Source: G963674685 sp964591275
Lineage (GTDB): Bacteria > Lernaellota > Lernaellaia > JACKCT01
Assembly (NCBI GenBank): GCA_964591275.1
Contig: CAZQAE010000078.1
Span: forward strand, 1 to 21,497
DNA: 21,497 nucleotides
Reading direction: 5' to 3'
Part shown: in pieces, positions 7,670 to 15,594 of the stretch
Numbering within the stretch: the first letter of the stretch is position 1
Layout: every line of letters begins with the position of its first letter
Program-made: the position numbers and the translations under genes
Notes under the pieces: generated by a model
The model's input: only the letters and a program-made list of their open reading frames with translations
What the model was told of the DNA's origin: nothing
Database searches by the model: none

Positions 7670-7750
7670 GGCTGTCTCCTTATGGCGATTTATTCTCGCA
7701 CGGATTTTTTTGCTGCTCATATAACTCAATGAAAAGATGAGTCACCCCTT

Positions 7751-7779
7751 CTTGAACACAAGAAACAATTTCTTGCAAG
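7751..7779. promoter_or_regulatory. Operator-like nested CTTG/CAAG inverted repeats
   Basis: A perfect 7-bp inverted repeat, CAAGAAA (7759-7765) and TTTCTTG (7769-7775), is flanked by another CTTG (7751-7754) and CAAG (7776-7779). It overlaps the -35 hexamer of the next promoter and lies in the gap between the SPFH gene and the divergent Asp-rich lipoprotein gene. The placement suits a repressor site, but no factor is known. Confidence 0.4.
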
Positions 7780-7801
7780 TTTTCTGCAAAAGCCGGATAA
7801 T
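7773..7801 (+). promoter_or_regulatory. Sigma70-like promoter for the 7829 Asp-rich lipoprotein gene
   Basis: TTGCAA (7773-7778) and GATAAT (7796-7801) are separated by 17 bases and match 4 and 5 of 6 consensus positions. The start would be near 7808, giving a leader of about 20 bases with GGAGG at 7819-7823, much like the layout at 3114. Confidence 0.5.
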
Positions 7802-7828
7802 GCCTTTTAGAAATATTTGGAGGTTATT

Positions 7829-8395
7829 ATGTCGGTTTATAAACTTCTCGTGCTTTTGACTCTTGCCTTTGTCGCGCTGGCGTGCTGCCTGAATTGCGGC
7901 GACGATGACGACGACAACGATGATGCCTTTTCACCGTATGACGATGATGACGATGTGAACGATGATTCGGATGACGATGACGACGCAGACGATGATATCG
8001 ACGATGATATCGACGACGATGACGTGGACGACGACGTCGATGATGACGACGACGACCAGGACGATCCCTCGTTGGAAAGTTTTGAAAACTCACTGTGCTT
8101 GAATCTGAAAGCAAACGAGCCGCAAAGCATTGACTTCGATTATTCCGACGATGTTCTGACAGTCATCCACCGCAACGGCGTTTTCAACTGCTGCCTGGAT
8201 TATGTCGATGTGGAAATGGTAATTTCAGAAATGACCATCACGCTCAATGAAAACGAATATGCGCCGGAGCCATGCAACTGCGTGTGCCCGACCGACGTCA
8301 CCTCCCGGATTTCAGGATTGGCGGCGGGTAATTACACGATTGACATTTTCGCCAACGGCAATTTAGCGATCAGCGGCGAAACAGTCATTCCCTAG
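7829..8395 (+). CDS. Secreted Asp-rich lipoprotein with a Cys-containing C-terminal domain
   Basis: This is a 188-aa protein. The ATG at 7829 follows GGAGG (7819-7823) by 5 bases. Residues 1-22 are a hydrophobic signal peptide; Cys19, Cys20 and Cys23 lie at its end and Cys23 (NCGDDDD) probably corresponds to the anchor of its relatives, though Cys19 after ALA is also possible. Residues about 25-85 are the acidic stalk (DDDIDDDIDDDDVDDDVDDD). The remaining 100 residues hold six Cys: CLNL, NCCLDYVD and CNCVC. Beta-type phrases include VDVEMVISEMTITLNE and LAAGNYTIDIFANG, which suggest a small immunoglobulin-like or carboxypeptidase-regulatory-like beta domain closed by disulfides. It shares only the leader and stalk with the 3165 product. 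Function is unknown; it is predicted to sit on the outer membrane or cell surface. Confidence 0.82.
   Translation: MSVYKLLVLLTLAFVALACCLNCGDDDDDNDDAFSPYDDDDDVNDDSDDDDDADDDIDDDIDDDDVDDDVDDDDDDQDDPSLESFENSLCLNLKANEPQSIDFDYSDDVLTVIHRNGVFNCCLDYVDVEMVISEMTITLNENEYAPEPCNCVCPTDVTSRISGLAAGNYTIDIFANGNLAISGETVIP
7901..8067 (+). repeat. GAT/GAC-rich tract encoding the Asp stalk (second copy)
   Basis: About 165 bases are nearly all Asp codons with spaced ATC, GTC/GTG, AAC and GCA codons. GAT and GAC are mixed, as in the 3238-3441 tract, so the acidic protein sequence rather than the DNA repeat appears conserved. Confidence 0.78.
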
Positions 8396-8400
8396 TTGGG

Positions 8401-8418
8401 AATGCGAAATTCCGCATT
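8401..8418. terminator. Small hairpin between convergent lipoprotein genes
   Basis: AATGCG (8401-8406) and CGCATT (8413-8418) form a 6-bp stem with a 6-base loop in the 21-base gap between two convergent genes. An alternative stem, ATTCCC with GGGAAT, overlaps it. There is no strong T tract, so it is a weak terminator candidate. Confidence 0.3.
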
Positions 8419-8734
8419 AGGAACAAGTCGCGACGCAGTCCAGCAATACCTGGCAGTCTGTCTCGAAGGCATGATCGCAATCCCATGCGCATCCCCAGTC
8501 GAAACCCGTTCCGTCGTTGCAGGCGATCAACATCTCGTCCCTATACGTTTCGTTGAGGGTGCCGCCGCAGATATCGTAAACATCGCCAATGATATAGGCG
8601 CATTCAGTTGGCCCCACGTCATCGTCGCCATCATCGTCGTCGTCATCGTCATCGCCGCAGGCGAAACACAGACTCAAAATGACGCCAAGGGCGATTAGAA
8701 GCGCGATTGTCATCGGAAACTTGAAGCTTTTCAT
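8417..8734 (-). CDS. Small Cys-rich lipoprotein with a short Asp tract
   Basis: This is a 105-aa protein. The ATG at 8734 has GGAG 8 bases upstream; the open frame to 8845 lacks support. Residues 1-22 are a signal peptide (MTIALLIALGVILSL), and Cys23 or Cys26 is the lipid anchor. An Asp run at residues 28-35, then GDDD, forms a much shorter stalk than in the other two. The mature domain has eight Cys residues in about 60 positions with the pattern C-x8-C ... C-x8-C-x3-C-x6-C-x5-C-x3-C (ending DWGCAWDCDHAFETDC, LLDCVATC), so four disulfides are likely, and the C-x3-C pairs suggest helical hairpins. The gene converges with the 7829 lipoprotein gene. Function is unknown. Confidence 0.78.
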   Translation of the reverse strand: MKSFKFPMTIALLIALGVILSLCFACGDDDDDDDDGDDDVGPTECAYIIGDVYDICGGTLNETYRDEMLIACNDGTGFDWGCAWDCDHAFETDCQVLLDCVATCS

Positions 8735-8777
8735 AATAATGACTCCATGGATGATTGACTGTTTGATCAGCACTTTA

Positions 8778-8806
8778 AAGATTGATTCTCTCGGGCAAAT
8801 TGTCAA
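8778..8806 (-). promoter_or_regulatory. Possible promoter of the small Cys-rich lipoprotein gene
   Basis: A perfect TTGACA lies on the minus strand at 8806-8801. The matching -10 is poor (AATCTT after 17 bases, 8783-8778), so only the -35 is convincing. It is about 45 bases before the ATG. Confidence 0.3.
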
Positions 8807-8919
8807 GAGAGGAAAGAATGCATTGAAGGTTGAAAAAATCCCCATGCTTCAGATGCCCTTGCAAATTGGACGAAGATAAATGAATTAATGAGTATCGAGG
8901 TATTGACGGCATCTTAAAA

Positions 8920-10989
8920 ATGGCTGCGGCGACATCAATGTGGAATCCAAAGGAAAAATTATACGCTCCCCTGATGATATTTGGCATCGTGCTGATCCTT
9001 TGCCTGCCGATGTTTCTTAATCCAAAGGGAATCCGCTGCGCCGATGACTACCGCGCCGCCGATTGGCTCAATGACATCGGCCACCACCTCACGCTACGGG
9101 AGGGATTGCGCACCTACGGCGAGTTTCCGCTGCGCACGCATCTTTTCGGCGGCGGCTATCCCATTTTGGGTCACCCATCAGACGCCACGCTTTCACCGGC
9201 CTCCTGGTCCTTTCTCATTTTGCCCATCCATATCGCCCTGAAGTTGAACATCCTCATTCTTTTGTGGATCGGCGCTTTCGGCATTTATCTCCTGGCCAGA
9301 TTTCGACTTTCCTTGAAGCCGATATATGCCTTTTTCTCATCGGCCGCTTTTACCTTTTGCGGCTGGTGGCTTTCTTTCGCCCTCACCGGCTTTTACGTGC
9401 AGTCCTATTATCTCCTGACGCCGATGATCCTATATTTCCTCTTAAAACCAAGAGACTCTCTGCGCTCCGGGCTATACGCGGGATTGGGGCTGCTGCTGAT
9501 TTTCCTACAGGCCGGCAATGGTTTTTTAGCCGTTTTGCATTTTCTCATTCTCATAACCTTTTTTCTGGCCGCGCAGGACTCAGACAAAAACCATTCTAGC
9601 TCTCTGGCTCTTGCTTTTGCAGCGATAATCGCCGTATCCGCGGCTATCAGCTATCACGCTAAAATTACATGGATCGGATCCATCATGGTCTGCGTGGGGA
9701 TTGCCTCACTTCCCGTTTTCTGGCGCCCAGCACGCAAGCTGGCTATCGCATGGAAACCTTACCTCATTCGATTATCCATCGCGTGCGCGGTGGTTGTTTT
9801 CGTGGGATGCGCCAAGTGGATTCCCATGACTGACCTGCTCGACAAGGCCCAGTACGCGCACCATGACCTTTTCGCTCAAGGCGACGCATACCAGTTTGGT
9901 CCTGGGGAGCGGACCGACCGCCGCTTTTACTCTTCGCTTCCGGCCTTTCTGGGCCACATCAACAAACCCCTTTCCGCCAGGACGAACTACACTTACGGAT
10001 TTCCTGATGAGGAGGAATACGCGCCGCTCGGCGTGTCATACGGCGTCGCAATAGCCTTTGCCCTGGTCGTCGTTTTCCGATGGACCTCCTACTCGCCCTG
10101 GTTCGCCGCCTGGCTGTTTTATCTTCTCATATGCTTCGGCCCAACGCTGCCCACCGACCCGTACCGATCCCTGATATGGGGACTGCCGGGTTTTTCAAAG
10201 TTTTTTGATCCTTTCAAGTACTTCAATTTTTTCCTCGTTTTGCCCATGACCATCGCTTTCGGGTCCGCGGCGGCTATGGTCGTCAAGAAATTCGGCAAAG
10301 CGAGAATATGGCACGGAATTTTCGCGCTGCTCCTTTGCTGGCCCTTGCTGCAAAGCCTGCCTTTGATGTGGACGCTTTTCGAAAAACCGGACAGCGCACT
10401 AGCGCCGAGGGAATCCTTCCACCAAATTCACCACCTGGAAAAAGCGGAAGATTTGAGACTTGATTACCGGCAGATCCAAGAGAAAAATCTCGGTCTGCTG
10501 CGCAATGAGCGAGGACGCGCCGAAAGCGCCACGGGGTTTAATAATCTCAGGAGGGGCGTAGGCGTCATTGACTGGTATGCCGATCTGTTGCTTCCCGAAA
10601 ACGCCTTGCCAAAACTCTTTGTGCTGCCGGACGGGACGCAGCTTCCCAATCCGAGTTATCTCGGCGAGGCCTGGTGCCTTGACGACGCATGCCGCATCAA
10701 GGATTTTCAAATTACGATGAACACCGTGAAGATTACTTTTGCCGCCAGCAGTGAAACAACGCTCGTCGTCAATCAGAATTACGATCCCGATTTTGTCTCG
10801 GGCTTTGGCAAGCCGCTTGACTATAAGGGTCTATTGTCCATCCAGGTTCCCGGCGAGGGCGATTATGTCGCGGAGTTGAAATACAAACCAACAAAAGTTT
10901 TTGCGGGATTCGCCGTTTCGACAGCATCTCTCATTGTCTGTTTTTTGCTTCTGGCCTTTGCCCGCAAAAAAGAACGAAGCGAAAGCTAA
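8920..10989 (+). CDS. YfhO-like multi-pass membrane protein, probable GT-C glycosyltransferase
   Basis: This is a 689-aa inner-membrane protein with about a dozen hydrophobic segments and a final one at about residues 660-680. The first periplasmic loop contains CADDYRAADW (D42, D43), HHLTLREGLRTYGEFPL and GGGYPILGHPSDATLSP, the acidic-loop plus GG-P-GHP pattern of the YfhO and related GT-C membrane proteins. WWLSFALTGFYVQSYYLLTP follows in the next helices. Residues about 490-655 form a soluble extracytoplasmic domain. GT-C enzymes take polyprenyl-phosphate sugars and act outside the membrane, and that is the likely role here. The start is uncertain: the ATG at 8920 has no clear ribosome site, and the ATG at 8938 is an alternative. 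It is convergent with the downstream aminotransferase gene. No substrate can be named. Confidence 0.75.
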   Translation: MAAATSMWNPKEKLYAPLMIFGIVLILCLPMFLNPKGIRCADDYRAADWLNDIGHHLTLREGLRTYGEFPLRTHLFGGGYPILGHPSDATLSPASWSFLILPIHIALKLNILILLWIGAFGIYLLARFRLSLKPIYAFFSSAAFTFCGWWLSFALTGFYVQSYYLLTPMILYFLLKPRDSLRSGLYAGLGLLLIFLQAGNGFLAVLHFLILITFFLAAQDSDKNHSSSLALAFAAIIAVSAAISYHAKITWIGSIMVCVGIASLPVFWRPARKLAIAWKPYLIRLSIACAVVVFVGCAKWIPMTDLLDKAQYAHHDLFAQGDAYQFGPGERTDRRFYSSLPAFLGHINKPLSARTNYTYGFPDEEEYAPLGVSYGVAIAFALVVVFRWTSYSPWFAAWLFYLLICFGPTLPTDPYRSLIWGLPGFSKFFDPFKYFNFFLVLPMTIAFGSAAAMVVKKFGKARIWHGIFALLLCWPLLQSLPLMWTLFEKPDSALAPRESFHQIHHLEKAEDLRLDYRQIQEKNLGLLRNERGRAESATGFNNLRRGVGVIDWYADLLLPENALPKLFVLPDGTQLPNPSYLGEAWCLDDACRIKDFQITMNTVKITFAASSETTLVVNQNYDPDFVSGFGKPLDYKGLLSIQVPGEGDYVAELKYKPTKVFAGFAVSTASLIVCFLLLAFARKKERSES

Positions 10990-10999
10990 TGGGAGTTCA

Positions 11000-12115
11000 T
11001 CACAAATTCTCTAGTAGAGCGACACACACCTTTTCGATATCGTCTTCACTGAGAAATTCATGACAGGGCAAACCTATTGCGCATTTATCCCAGCGGCGCG
11101 AGTTGGGAACCTGCTCGTCAGATACGGCACATTGTTTCTTATAATAATCCAGCGAGCTGATCGAACGGGCGGGAACGTTGCACTCTATGCCAGCCTGCCT
11201 CATGGCCGCGATAATCTTTGCTCGCTTCGCGCCCCCCGTCAGAGCTATGAAAAAAGTCTGATGATTCCATATAGTATCTGGCGATGCTTGTGGAAGGAAA
11301 TAAGCGTCGTGGGGACGCAGGCGCTCTCTATACTTAGCGCCGACCCTGACGCGAGCCGCAATGATGCTTTCAATCCGTTCCATTTGCTCAAGACCCACGG
11401 CGCTGGAAATCTCCGGCAGTCGATAGTTCATTCCGGGAAATAACAGGCGTTTGTCGGATACCGAAAAACCGTGCTCGCCATAAGCCCGAACGAATTCCGC
11501 CAGCTTTTCATCATTGGTGAGCACGGCGCCGCCCTCCCCCGTTGTCACGATCTTCCGGGGATGAAAACTCAAGATCGCGGCCAGGCCGGAGCATCCCAGC
11601 GGCTCGCCGTCCGTCATCGTCCCCAGGGCGCAGGCGGAATCCTCCGCCAGAACGGCGTTAATTTCTTTTGCCCATCGCTGAAGGGAGGCAAAATCACAGG
11701 GCAACCCAAATTGATGCACCGCTATGACGAAATCCGGCTTTTTGGTCGCGGCCCAATCCAGTGAATTTTGTGGAATGGAAAAATTATCGTTGTTCACATC
11801 GAGAAAAATCGGCATGGCCCCGAGCACTTCGACCGCACCGGCGGTTGCCGCGAATCCGTAATCGGGTAACGCAACCTTATGTCCCGGTCCGACGCCCAGT
11901 CCCCGCAACATGGCCAAAAGGGCCGATGTTCCCGAGTTTGTCGTCACCGCATAAGAAACCTGGAAATATTCACACAGCGCCCTTTCAAATTTTTCGCGAT
12001 AAACGCCTTGCGTGAGTCGTCCGCTTTGGAGGATGTCGCGAATCGCCGGAAGGCTCGCAACGCTTGAAGAGGGTGACGCCAAACGGATTTTGGGTTCAGG
12101 TTCGGCCATGTTCAC
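11000..12115 (-). CDS. DegT/DnrJ/EryC1/StrS-family PLP aminotransferase
   Basis: This 371-aa protein is of normal length for the family, which uses PLP to transfer an amino group (usually from Glu or Gln) to a keto-sugar nucleotide. The sequence shows NSGTSALLAML (residues 60-70), the cofactor-binding Asp159 in AEDSACALG, the Schiff-base Lys188 in SFHPRKIVTTGEGGAVLTND, and GMNYRLPEISSAVGLEQM. The start at 12115 overlaps the 3' end of the upstream epimerase gene by 20 bases, so the two are probably translated together; an alternative ATG is at 12109. The pair likely builds one amino sugar for a surface polysaccharide. The exact sugar cannot be read from the sequence. Confidence 0.93.
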   Translation of the reverse strand: MNMAEPEPKIRLASPSSSVASLPAIRDILQSGRLTQGVYREKFERALCEYFQVSYAVTTNSGTSALLAMLRGLGVGPGHKVALPDYGFAATAGAVEVLGAMPIFLDVNNDNFSIPQNSLDWAATKKPDFVIAVHQFGLPCDFASLQRWAKEINAVLAEDSACALGTMTDGEPLGCSGLAAILSFHPRKIVTTGEGGAVLTNDEKLAEFVRAYGEHGFSVSDKRLLFPGMNYRLPEISSAVGLEQMERIESIIAARVRVGAKYRERLRPHDAYFLPQASPDTIWNHQTFFIALTGGAKRAKIIAAMRQAGIECNVPARSISSLDYYKKQCAVSDEQVPNSRRWDKCAIGLPCHEFLSEDDIEKVCVALLENL

Positions 12116-13052
12116 GATACCAGTCCGCCGTTATTTTCAAGCCCGCTTCAAGGTCGATCTTCGCCGAAAAACCCAGAAGCTTTTTGGCTTTGGCGATGTC
12201 GGGTGTCCGCAATAAAATATCCGTGCCGAAATGAGCTTTATGCGTGATCCGGGATTCGCTGTCGGTCGCGACGACGATCAACTCCGCCAGCCGCCGCGCG
12301 GTCACCGCGCCGGTCGCATCGCCAATGTTGATAATCTCATCTCCGACGCCTTCTTGCCTGATCGCAGCCATTGTCGCCGCAATAAAATCATCGACAAAAC
12401 ACCAAGCGCGAACCTGCTCCCCGTCGCCGTAAACCACAATGTCCTCGCCCGCTAGCGCCGCGAGCGTCATATCGCGCACTGCTCCATTTCCCGACTGCCC
12501 CGGTCCGTAGATGTTAAAGGGCCGAAGGCAAACCACCTCCAAGCCCTTTTGCGCGCCCGCCGTCAAGCACAGTTTTTCTCCGGCAATTTTCGACACTGCG
12601 TATGTCCATCGAGGCTCTTTCATATCATCGACGGTCAGCGGCTGATCCTCGTGAGCATTGCCGGCATTTGTCCCGTAAACTTCGCTGGACGAAATGAAAA
12701 TAAGCCGCCGCGTCTTTTCCGTCAGCAACTCGAGGAGATTCATGGCTCCACCGATGTTGACGCGCAACACATCGTATGGCGCTTTATAATAATTCAGCAC
12801 ACCGGCAATCGCCGCCATATGCACGACAATATCGGCGTCGCGCGCAAGCTCCGTCAGCGGCGACCGGCCCAGCACATCGCCCTGGACCAATTCGATCCCG
12901 CTTTGCTTTGCGCGGTTCAGATCGCCGATCGGTTTCCGACGCAGATTGTCCAGCAGGCACACGTCATAGTCCGCGGCAGCCGCCAGCGCGAGGTTCAGGC
13001 CCAAAAAGCCTGCACCGCCCGTAATCAGTATTCTCGATTTTTTCATGGCCAT
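12096..13052 (-). CDS. NAD-dependent nucleotide-sugar epimerase/dehydratase (extended SDR)
   Basis: This 318-aa protein has the extended-SDR architecture. The Rossmann NAD site is GGAGFLG (residues 12-18), Asp35 in LLDNLRR binds the ribose, HMAAIAG (78-84) is conserved, and the catalytic set is SSS at 121-123, Tyr151 and Lys155 (YAVSK). LRPFNIYGPGQ and VYGDGEQVRAWCFVDDF are also typical. Relatives are UDP-glucose 4-epimerases, UDP-glucuronate decarboxylases and dTDP-glucose 4,6-dehydratases, and I cannot choose between them. The ATG at 13052 or the one at 13046 (MKKSR) could be the start; neither has a strong ribosome site. It lies first in a two-gene unit with the aminotransferase and is divergent from the radical SAM gene. 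Confidence 0.9.
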   Translation of the reverse strand: MAMKKSRILITGGAGFLGLNLALAAAADYDVCLLDNLRRKPIGDLNRAKQSGIELVQGDVLGRSPLTELARDADIVVHMAAIAGVLNYYKAPYDVLRVNIGGAMNLLELLTEKTRRLIFISSSEVYGTNAGNAHEDQPLTVDDMKEPRWTYAVSKIAGEKLCLTAGAQKGLEVVCLRPFNIYGPGQSGNGAVRDMTLAALAGEDIVVYGDGEQVRAWCFVDDFIAATMAAIRQEGVGDEIINIGDATGAVTARRLAELIVVATDSESRITHKAHFGTDILLRTPDIAKAKKLLGFSAKIDLEAGLKITADWYREHGRT

Positions 13053-13165
13053 TTTACTCGTTTACCCTCTGATGGGAGTATTTTCACAAGCCCTGGAAAC
13101 TGTCAACGCGCGAGTCGGCGTACATCCTTGGAAATATCCCTATCCGCGTGCTATCTTTCGCGGCG

Positions 13166-14566
13166 ATGAAAAGCACCTCGTCAAACAACGGCCGCCGTTT
13201 CCTCCTCGTTCATCCGGGCGGGCCGCGCCGCGATCTCTTCGACCGCCTGGGACGATCCGACTCGCCGCCCCTGGGCATTCTCTACCTGGCTTCATCTTTG
13301 GAAGCTGCGGGGCATGAGGTCCGCGTTGTCGACTTGAATTTTCCGCGCCATGTAGACAGCATCAAACCTCTTTTGCAAAAATGGAGGCCGCACATCGTCG
13401 GCCTCGGCACACTCGCGCCGTCGTTTCAAGACGTCATGGGCCACGCGCGATCCATACGCAAGCAGTTGCCGAACGACGTTCTCCTCATCGCCGGCGGCCC
13501 AGACGCCACCGCGCGAACCGAATTGTACACGCAGGCGGATATCTTTGACGCCGTGCTTTTCGGCGAAGCGGAAAAGAGCATTGTGCGCCTTGCCGACAGC
13601 TATCCCACTATCCCCCAAGGCGAGGGGATTATTCCCTGCGGCCAAAGCGCCGGGGCCATCCCTGAGCCTTTGGATTCCGATTCCCTGCCTTTCCCCGCCC
13701 GCCATCTGTTGCCCTTGAAAAGATACCGGGGCGGTCCTGCCTACAAGCGGCGTCGATACTCTACAAGCATTTTCACGCACCGTGGCTGCGCCTACAATTG
13801 CTCTTTTTGCGAAAAAAGCGTTCACCACGGAGCGATGCGCTTTCGCTCAGCCGCCAGCATCCATGAAGAAATCCGCCGCATCCGAAGGGATCACGGAATC
13901 CACGACATTCGTTTCGTGGACGACGTGCTGATGATCAGCAAACGCATCCTCGGCGAACTGATCGATCTGATTCGTTATGACGCCGACCCCTTCGACTGGA
14001 TGTGCTGCGGCCGCATCGACCTGATGGATGAAAAAATGCTGGCCGAAATGAAAAAGGCCGGGTGTTACCGTATCGAGATTGGCATCGAAAGCGGCTCGGC
14101 CCGCGTACTGGATTTGGTAAAAAAGGGAACGGCCCCCGGACAGGCCCTGGAGGCCATGCGCAAGGCGCGTGTCGCCGGTATTGAAGTCATCGCCAATTTT
14201 ATCATCGGCTTTCCAACCGAAACCGGAGAGGAAATGGCGCAAACGGTGGACCTGTCGCTCAAAACCGATCCCGACTACGCCGTGTATTTCCTCTTCACTC
14301 CTTTTTCCGACGCACCCATCTCGAAGGATTTCAACCTGGGTTGGGATGACTTCGCGCCGGGATACCGCGCCCCTTCTCCCGATTACCTTGTGCCCTCCGA
14401 CCAAGCGCAGGACATGGTGGACAGCGCCCTGCGTCGTTTTTATTTCCGCCCAGGCTATATCCTCAGGCGCCTTGTCGCCATCCGCAATCCCTGGATTATC
14501 GCCGATCTGGCAGCATGCGCCGGATTATTTTTGTACCGACGGATTAAAAATATCATTTGTTCATGA
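13166..14566 (+). CDS. B12-binding-type radical SAM protein
   Basis: This 466-aa protein (start ATG at 13166; a GTG at 13148 is also in frame) has two domains. Residues about 10-140 resemble a cobalamin-binding domain (FLLVHPGGPRRD, SPPLGILYLASSLEAAGHEV, then IVGLGTLAPSF and LLIAGGPDATA), but I do not see the classical DxHxxG cobalamin motif. The radical SAM core follows, with Cys208, Cys212 and Cys215 in GCAYNCSFC and the later FVDDVLMISKR and GIESGSARVLDLVKKGT. The C-terminal tail ends in a hydrophobic, basic stretch (AACAGLFLYRRIKN). B12-type radical SAM enzymes methylate or rearrange unactivated carbons; the substrate is unknown, but the position next to sugar and glycan genes suggests a lipid or glycan. 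Confidence 0.88.
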   Translation: MKSTSSNNGRRFLLVHPGGPRRDLFDRLGRSDSPPLGILYLASSLEAAGHEVRVVDLNFPRHVDSIKPLLQKWRPHIVGLGTLAPSFQDVMGHARSIRKQLPNDVLLIAGGPDATARTELYTQADIFDAVLFGEAEKSIVRLADSYPTIPQGEGIIPCGQSAGAIPEPLDSDSLPFPARHLLPLKRYRGGPAYKRRRYSTSIFTHRGCAYNCSFCEKSVHHGAMRFRSAASIHEEIRRIRRDHGIHDIRFVDDVLMISKRILGELIDLIRYDADPFDWMCCGRIDLMDEKMLAEMKKAGCYRIEIGIESGSARVLDLVKKGTAPGQALEAMRKARVAGIEVIANFIIGFPTETGEEMAQTVDLSLKTDPDYAVYFLFTPFSDAPISKDFNLGWDDFAPGYRAPSPDYLVPSDQAQDMVDSALRRFYFRPGYILRRLVAIRNPWIIADLAACAGLFLYRRIKNIICS

Positions 14567-14668
14567 AATTCCAACAGGGCGTCCTGGCCAGAATCTTCGA
14601 TGCTACAAAACAATCCAGTCGCATAAAGAATGAAATCAAAATCGCTTTTTCTTTTTGAGGGTTGTTAG

Positions 14669-15562
14669 GTGCCGTTTCCAGGTGAACTCGCCGCGCTGGG
14701 AACAGCGTGCTGCTGGGTGATCACGGCCATGTCCTTCGAGAGCGCGGGCAAGCGGATCGGATCGCTCGCCGTCAACCTGATACGATTAGTGCTGGCTTTC
14801 TTCTTCCTGGCCACACTCGGAGCACTCACCAGGGGCTTGCCGGCACCGACCGACGCTAGTGCGCATAACTGGTGTTGGCTGTCGATTTCGGGCCTGGTGG
14901 GTTTCACGCTCGGCGATCTCGCACTGTTTAGGGCCTTCGTGCTGATCGGCTCGCGCCGGGCGATCCTGATGATGTCCTTCGTGCCGCCGATGTCGGCGCT
15001 GCTGGGCTGGATTATCCTGGGCGAAGGGCTGAGCGCCGCCGACCTGACCGGTATGGCGCTGACGATCGCAGGCGTGGCGCTGGCGGTGCTGGAACGAAGC
15101 GACAACGCCGATGGCGCTCAAATCAAACCGATGGCGACCGGCATTTTTCTAGCTTTAGCCGGCGCACTGGGGCAGGCCGTAGGGCTAGTGCTGTCCAAGT
15201 ATGGGATGCAGGATTTCAACCCCTTCGCATCGACGCAGATACGGGTCATCGCGGGGGCCGTCGGTTTCGCGGTGATCTTTTCGTTTATCGGCTGGTGGCC
15301 CAAAGTCATTTCGGCGCTGAGGGACACGCCTGCAATGAAACGAGTCGCGCTGGGCGCGTTTTTCGGCCCCTTCCTGGGTGTCTCCCTCTCGCTGCTGGCT
15401 TTGCAGCATATCAAAACCGGGGTCGCCGCTACGCTCATGGCCACCACGCCCGTGCTGATCCTGGCGCCGGCGGCCATCGTGTTCAAAGACAGAGTCACTC
15501 CCAGGGCAATCCTGGGTACGCTGCTGGCGGTTATCGGGGTTTCCGTTCTGGTCTTGTCGTGA
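14669..15562 (+). CDS. EamA-type drug/metabolite transporter (DMT superfamily)
   Basis: This 297-aa protein has about ten hydrophobic helices in two similar halves, as in EamA permeases: LAALGTACCWVITAM at the start, then FTLGDLALFRAFVLIGSRRA and MSFVPPMSALLGWIILGEGL in the first half, and KTGVAATLMATTPVLILAPA and VTPRAILGTLLAVIGVSVLV in the second. It starts with GTG at 14669, preceded by GAGGG (14657-14661) at 7 bases. Base composition differs sharply from its neighbours: the 60-base blocks at 14941 and 15061 are 68% GC, whereas blocks at 13921 and 15901 are 50% and 40%. This points to recent acquisition. The substrate is unknown; the family exports amino acids and other small metabolites. 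Confidence 0.9.
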   Translation: MPFPGELAALGTACCWVITAMSFESAGKRIGSLAVNLIRLVLAFFFLATLGALTRGLPAPTDASAHNWCWLSISGLVGFTLGDLALFRAFVLIGSRRAILMMSFVPPMSALLGWIILGEGLSAADLTGMALTIAGVALAVLERSDNADGAQIKPMATGIFLALAGALGQAVGLVLSKYGMQDFNPFASTQIRVIAGAVGFAVIFSFIGWWPKVISALRDTPAMKRVALGAFFGPFLGVSLSLLALQHIKTGVAATLMATTPVLILAPAAIVFKDRVTPRAILGTLLAVIGVSVLVLS

Positions 15563-15575
15563 CCGCGAAAGTGTT

Positions 15576-15594
15576 AAGCCTGGCTTCTTTTTTT
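15576..15594 (+). terminator. Weak terminator after the DMT transporter gene
   Basis: AAGC and GCTT pair around CTG at 15576-15586, followed by C and T7 (15588-15594). The stem is only 4 bp, and the T tract abuts the stop codon of the convergent nitroreductase gene. Confidence 0.35.

Noticed and set aside
7827..8114. Arg/His-rich antisense frames over the Asp tract
   Set aside because: They are a by-product of the GAT/GAC bias; the sense frame has a signal peptide, ribosome site and promoter.
8396..8698. Plus-strand frame opposite the small Cys-rich lipoprotein gene
   Set aside because: Shadow of a gene with a signal peptide, Cys anchor and eight-Cys domain on the minus strand.
12549..13169. 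Plus-strand frame opposite the epimerase gene
   Set aside because: Antisense to a gene with intact NAD and catalytic motifs; no promoter or domain.
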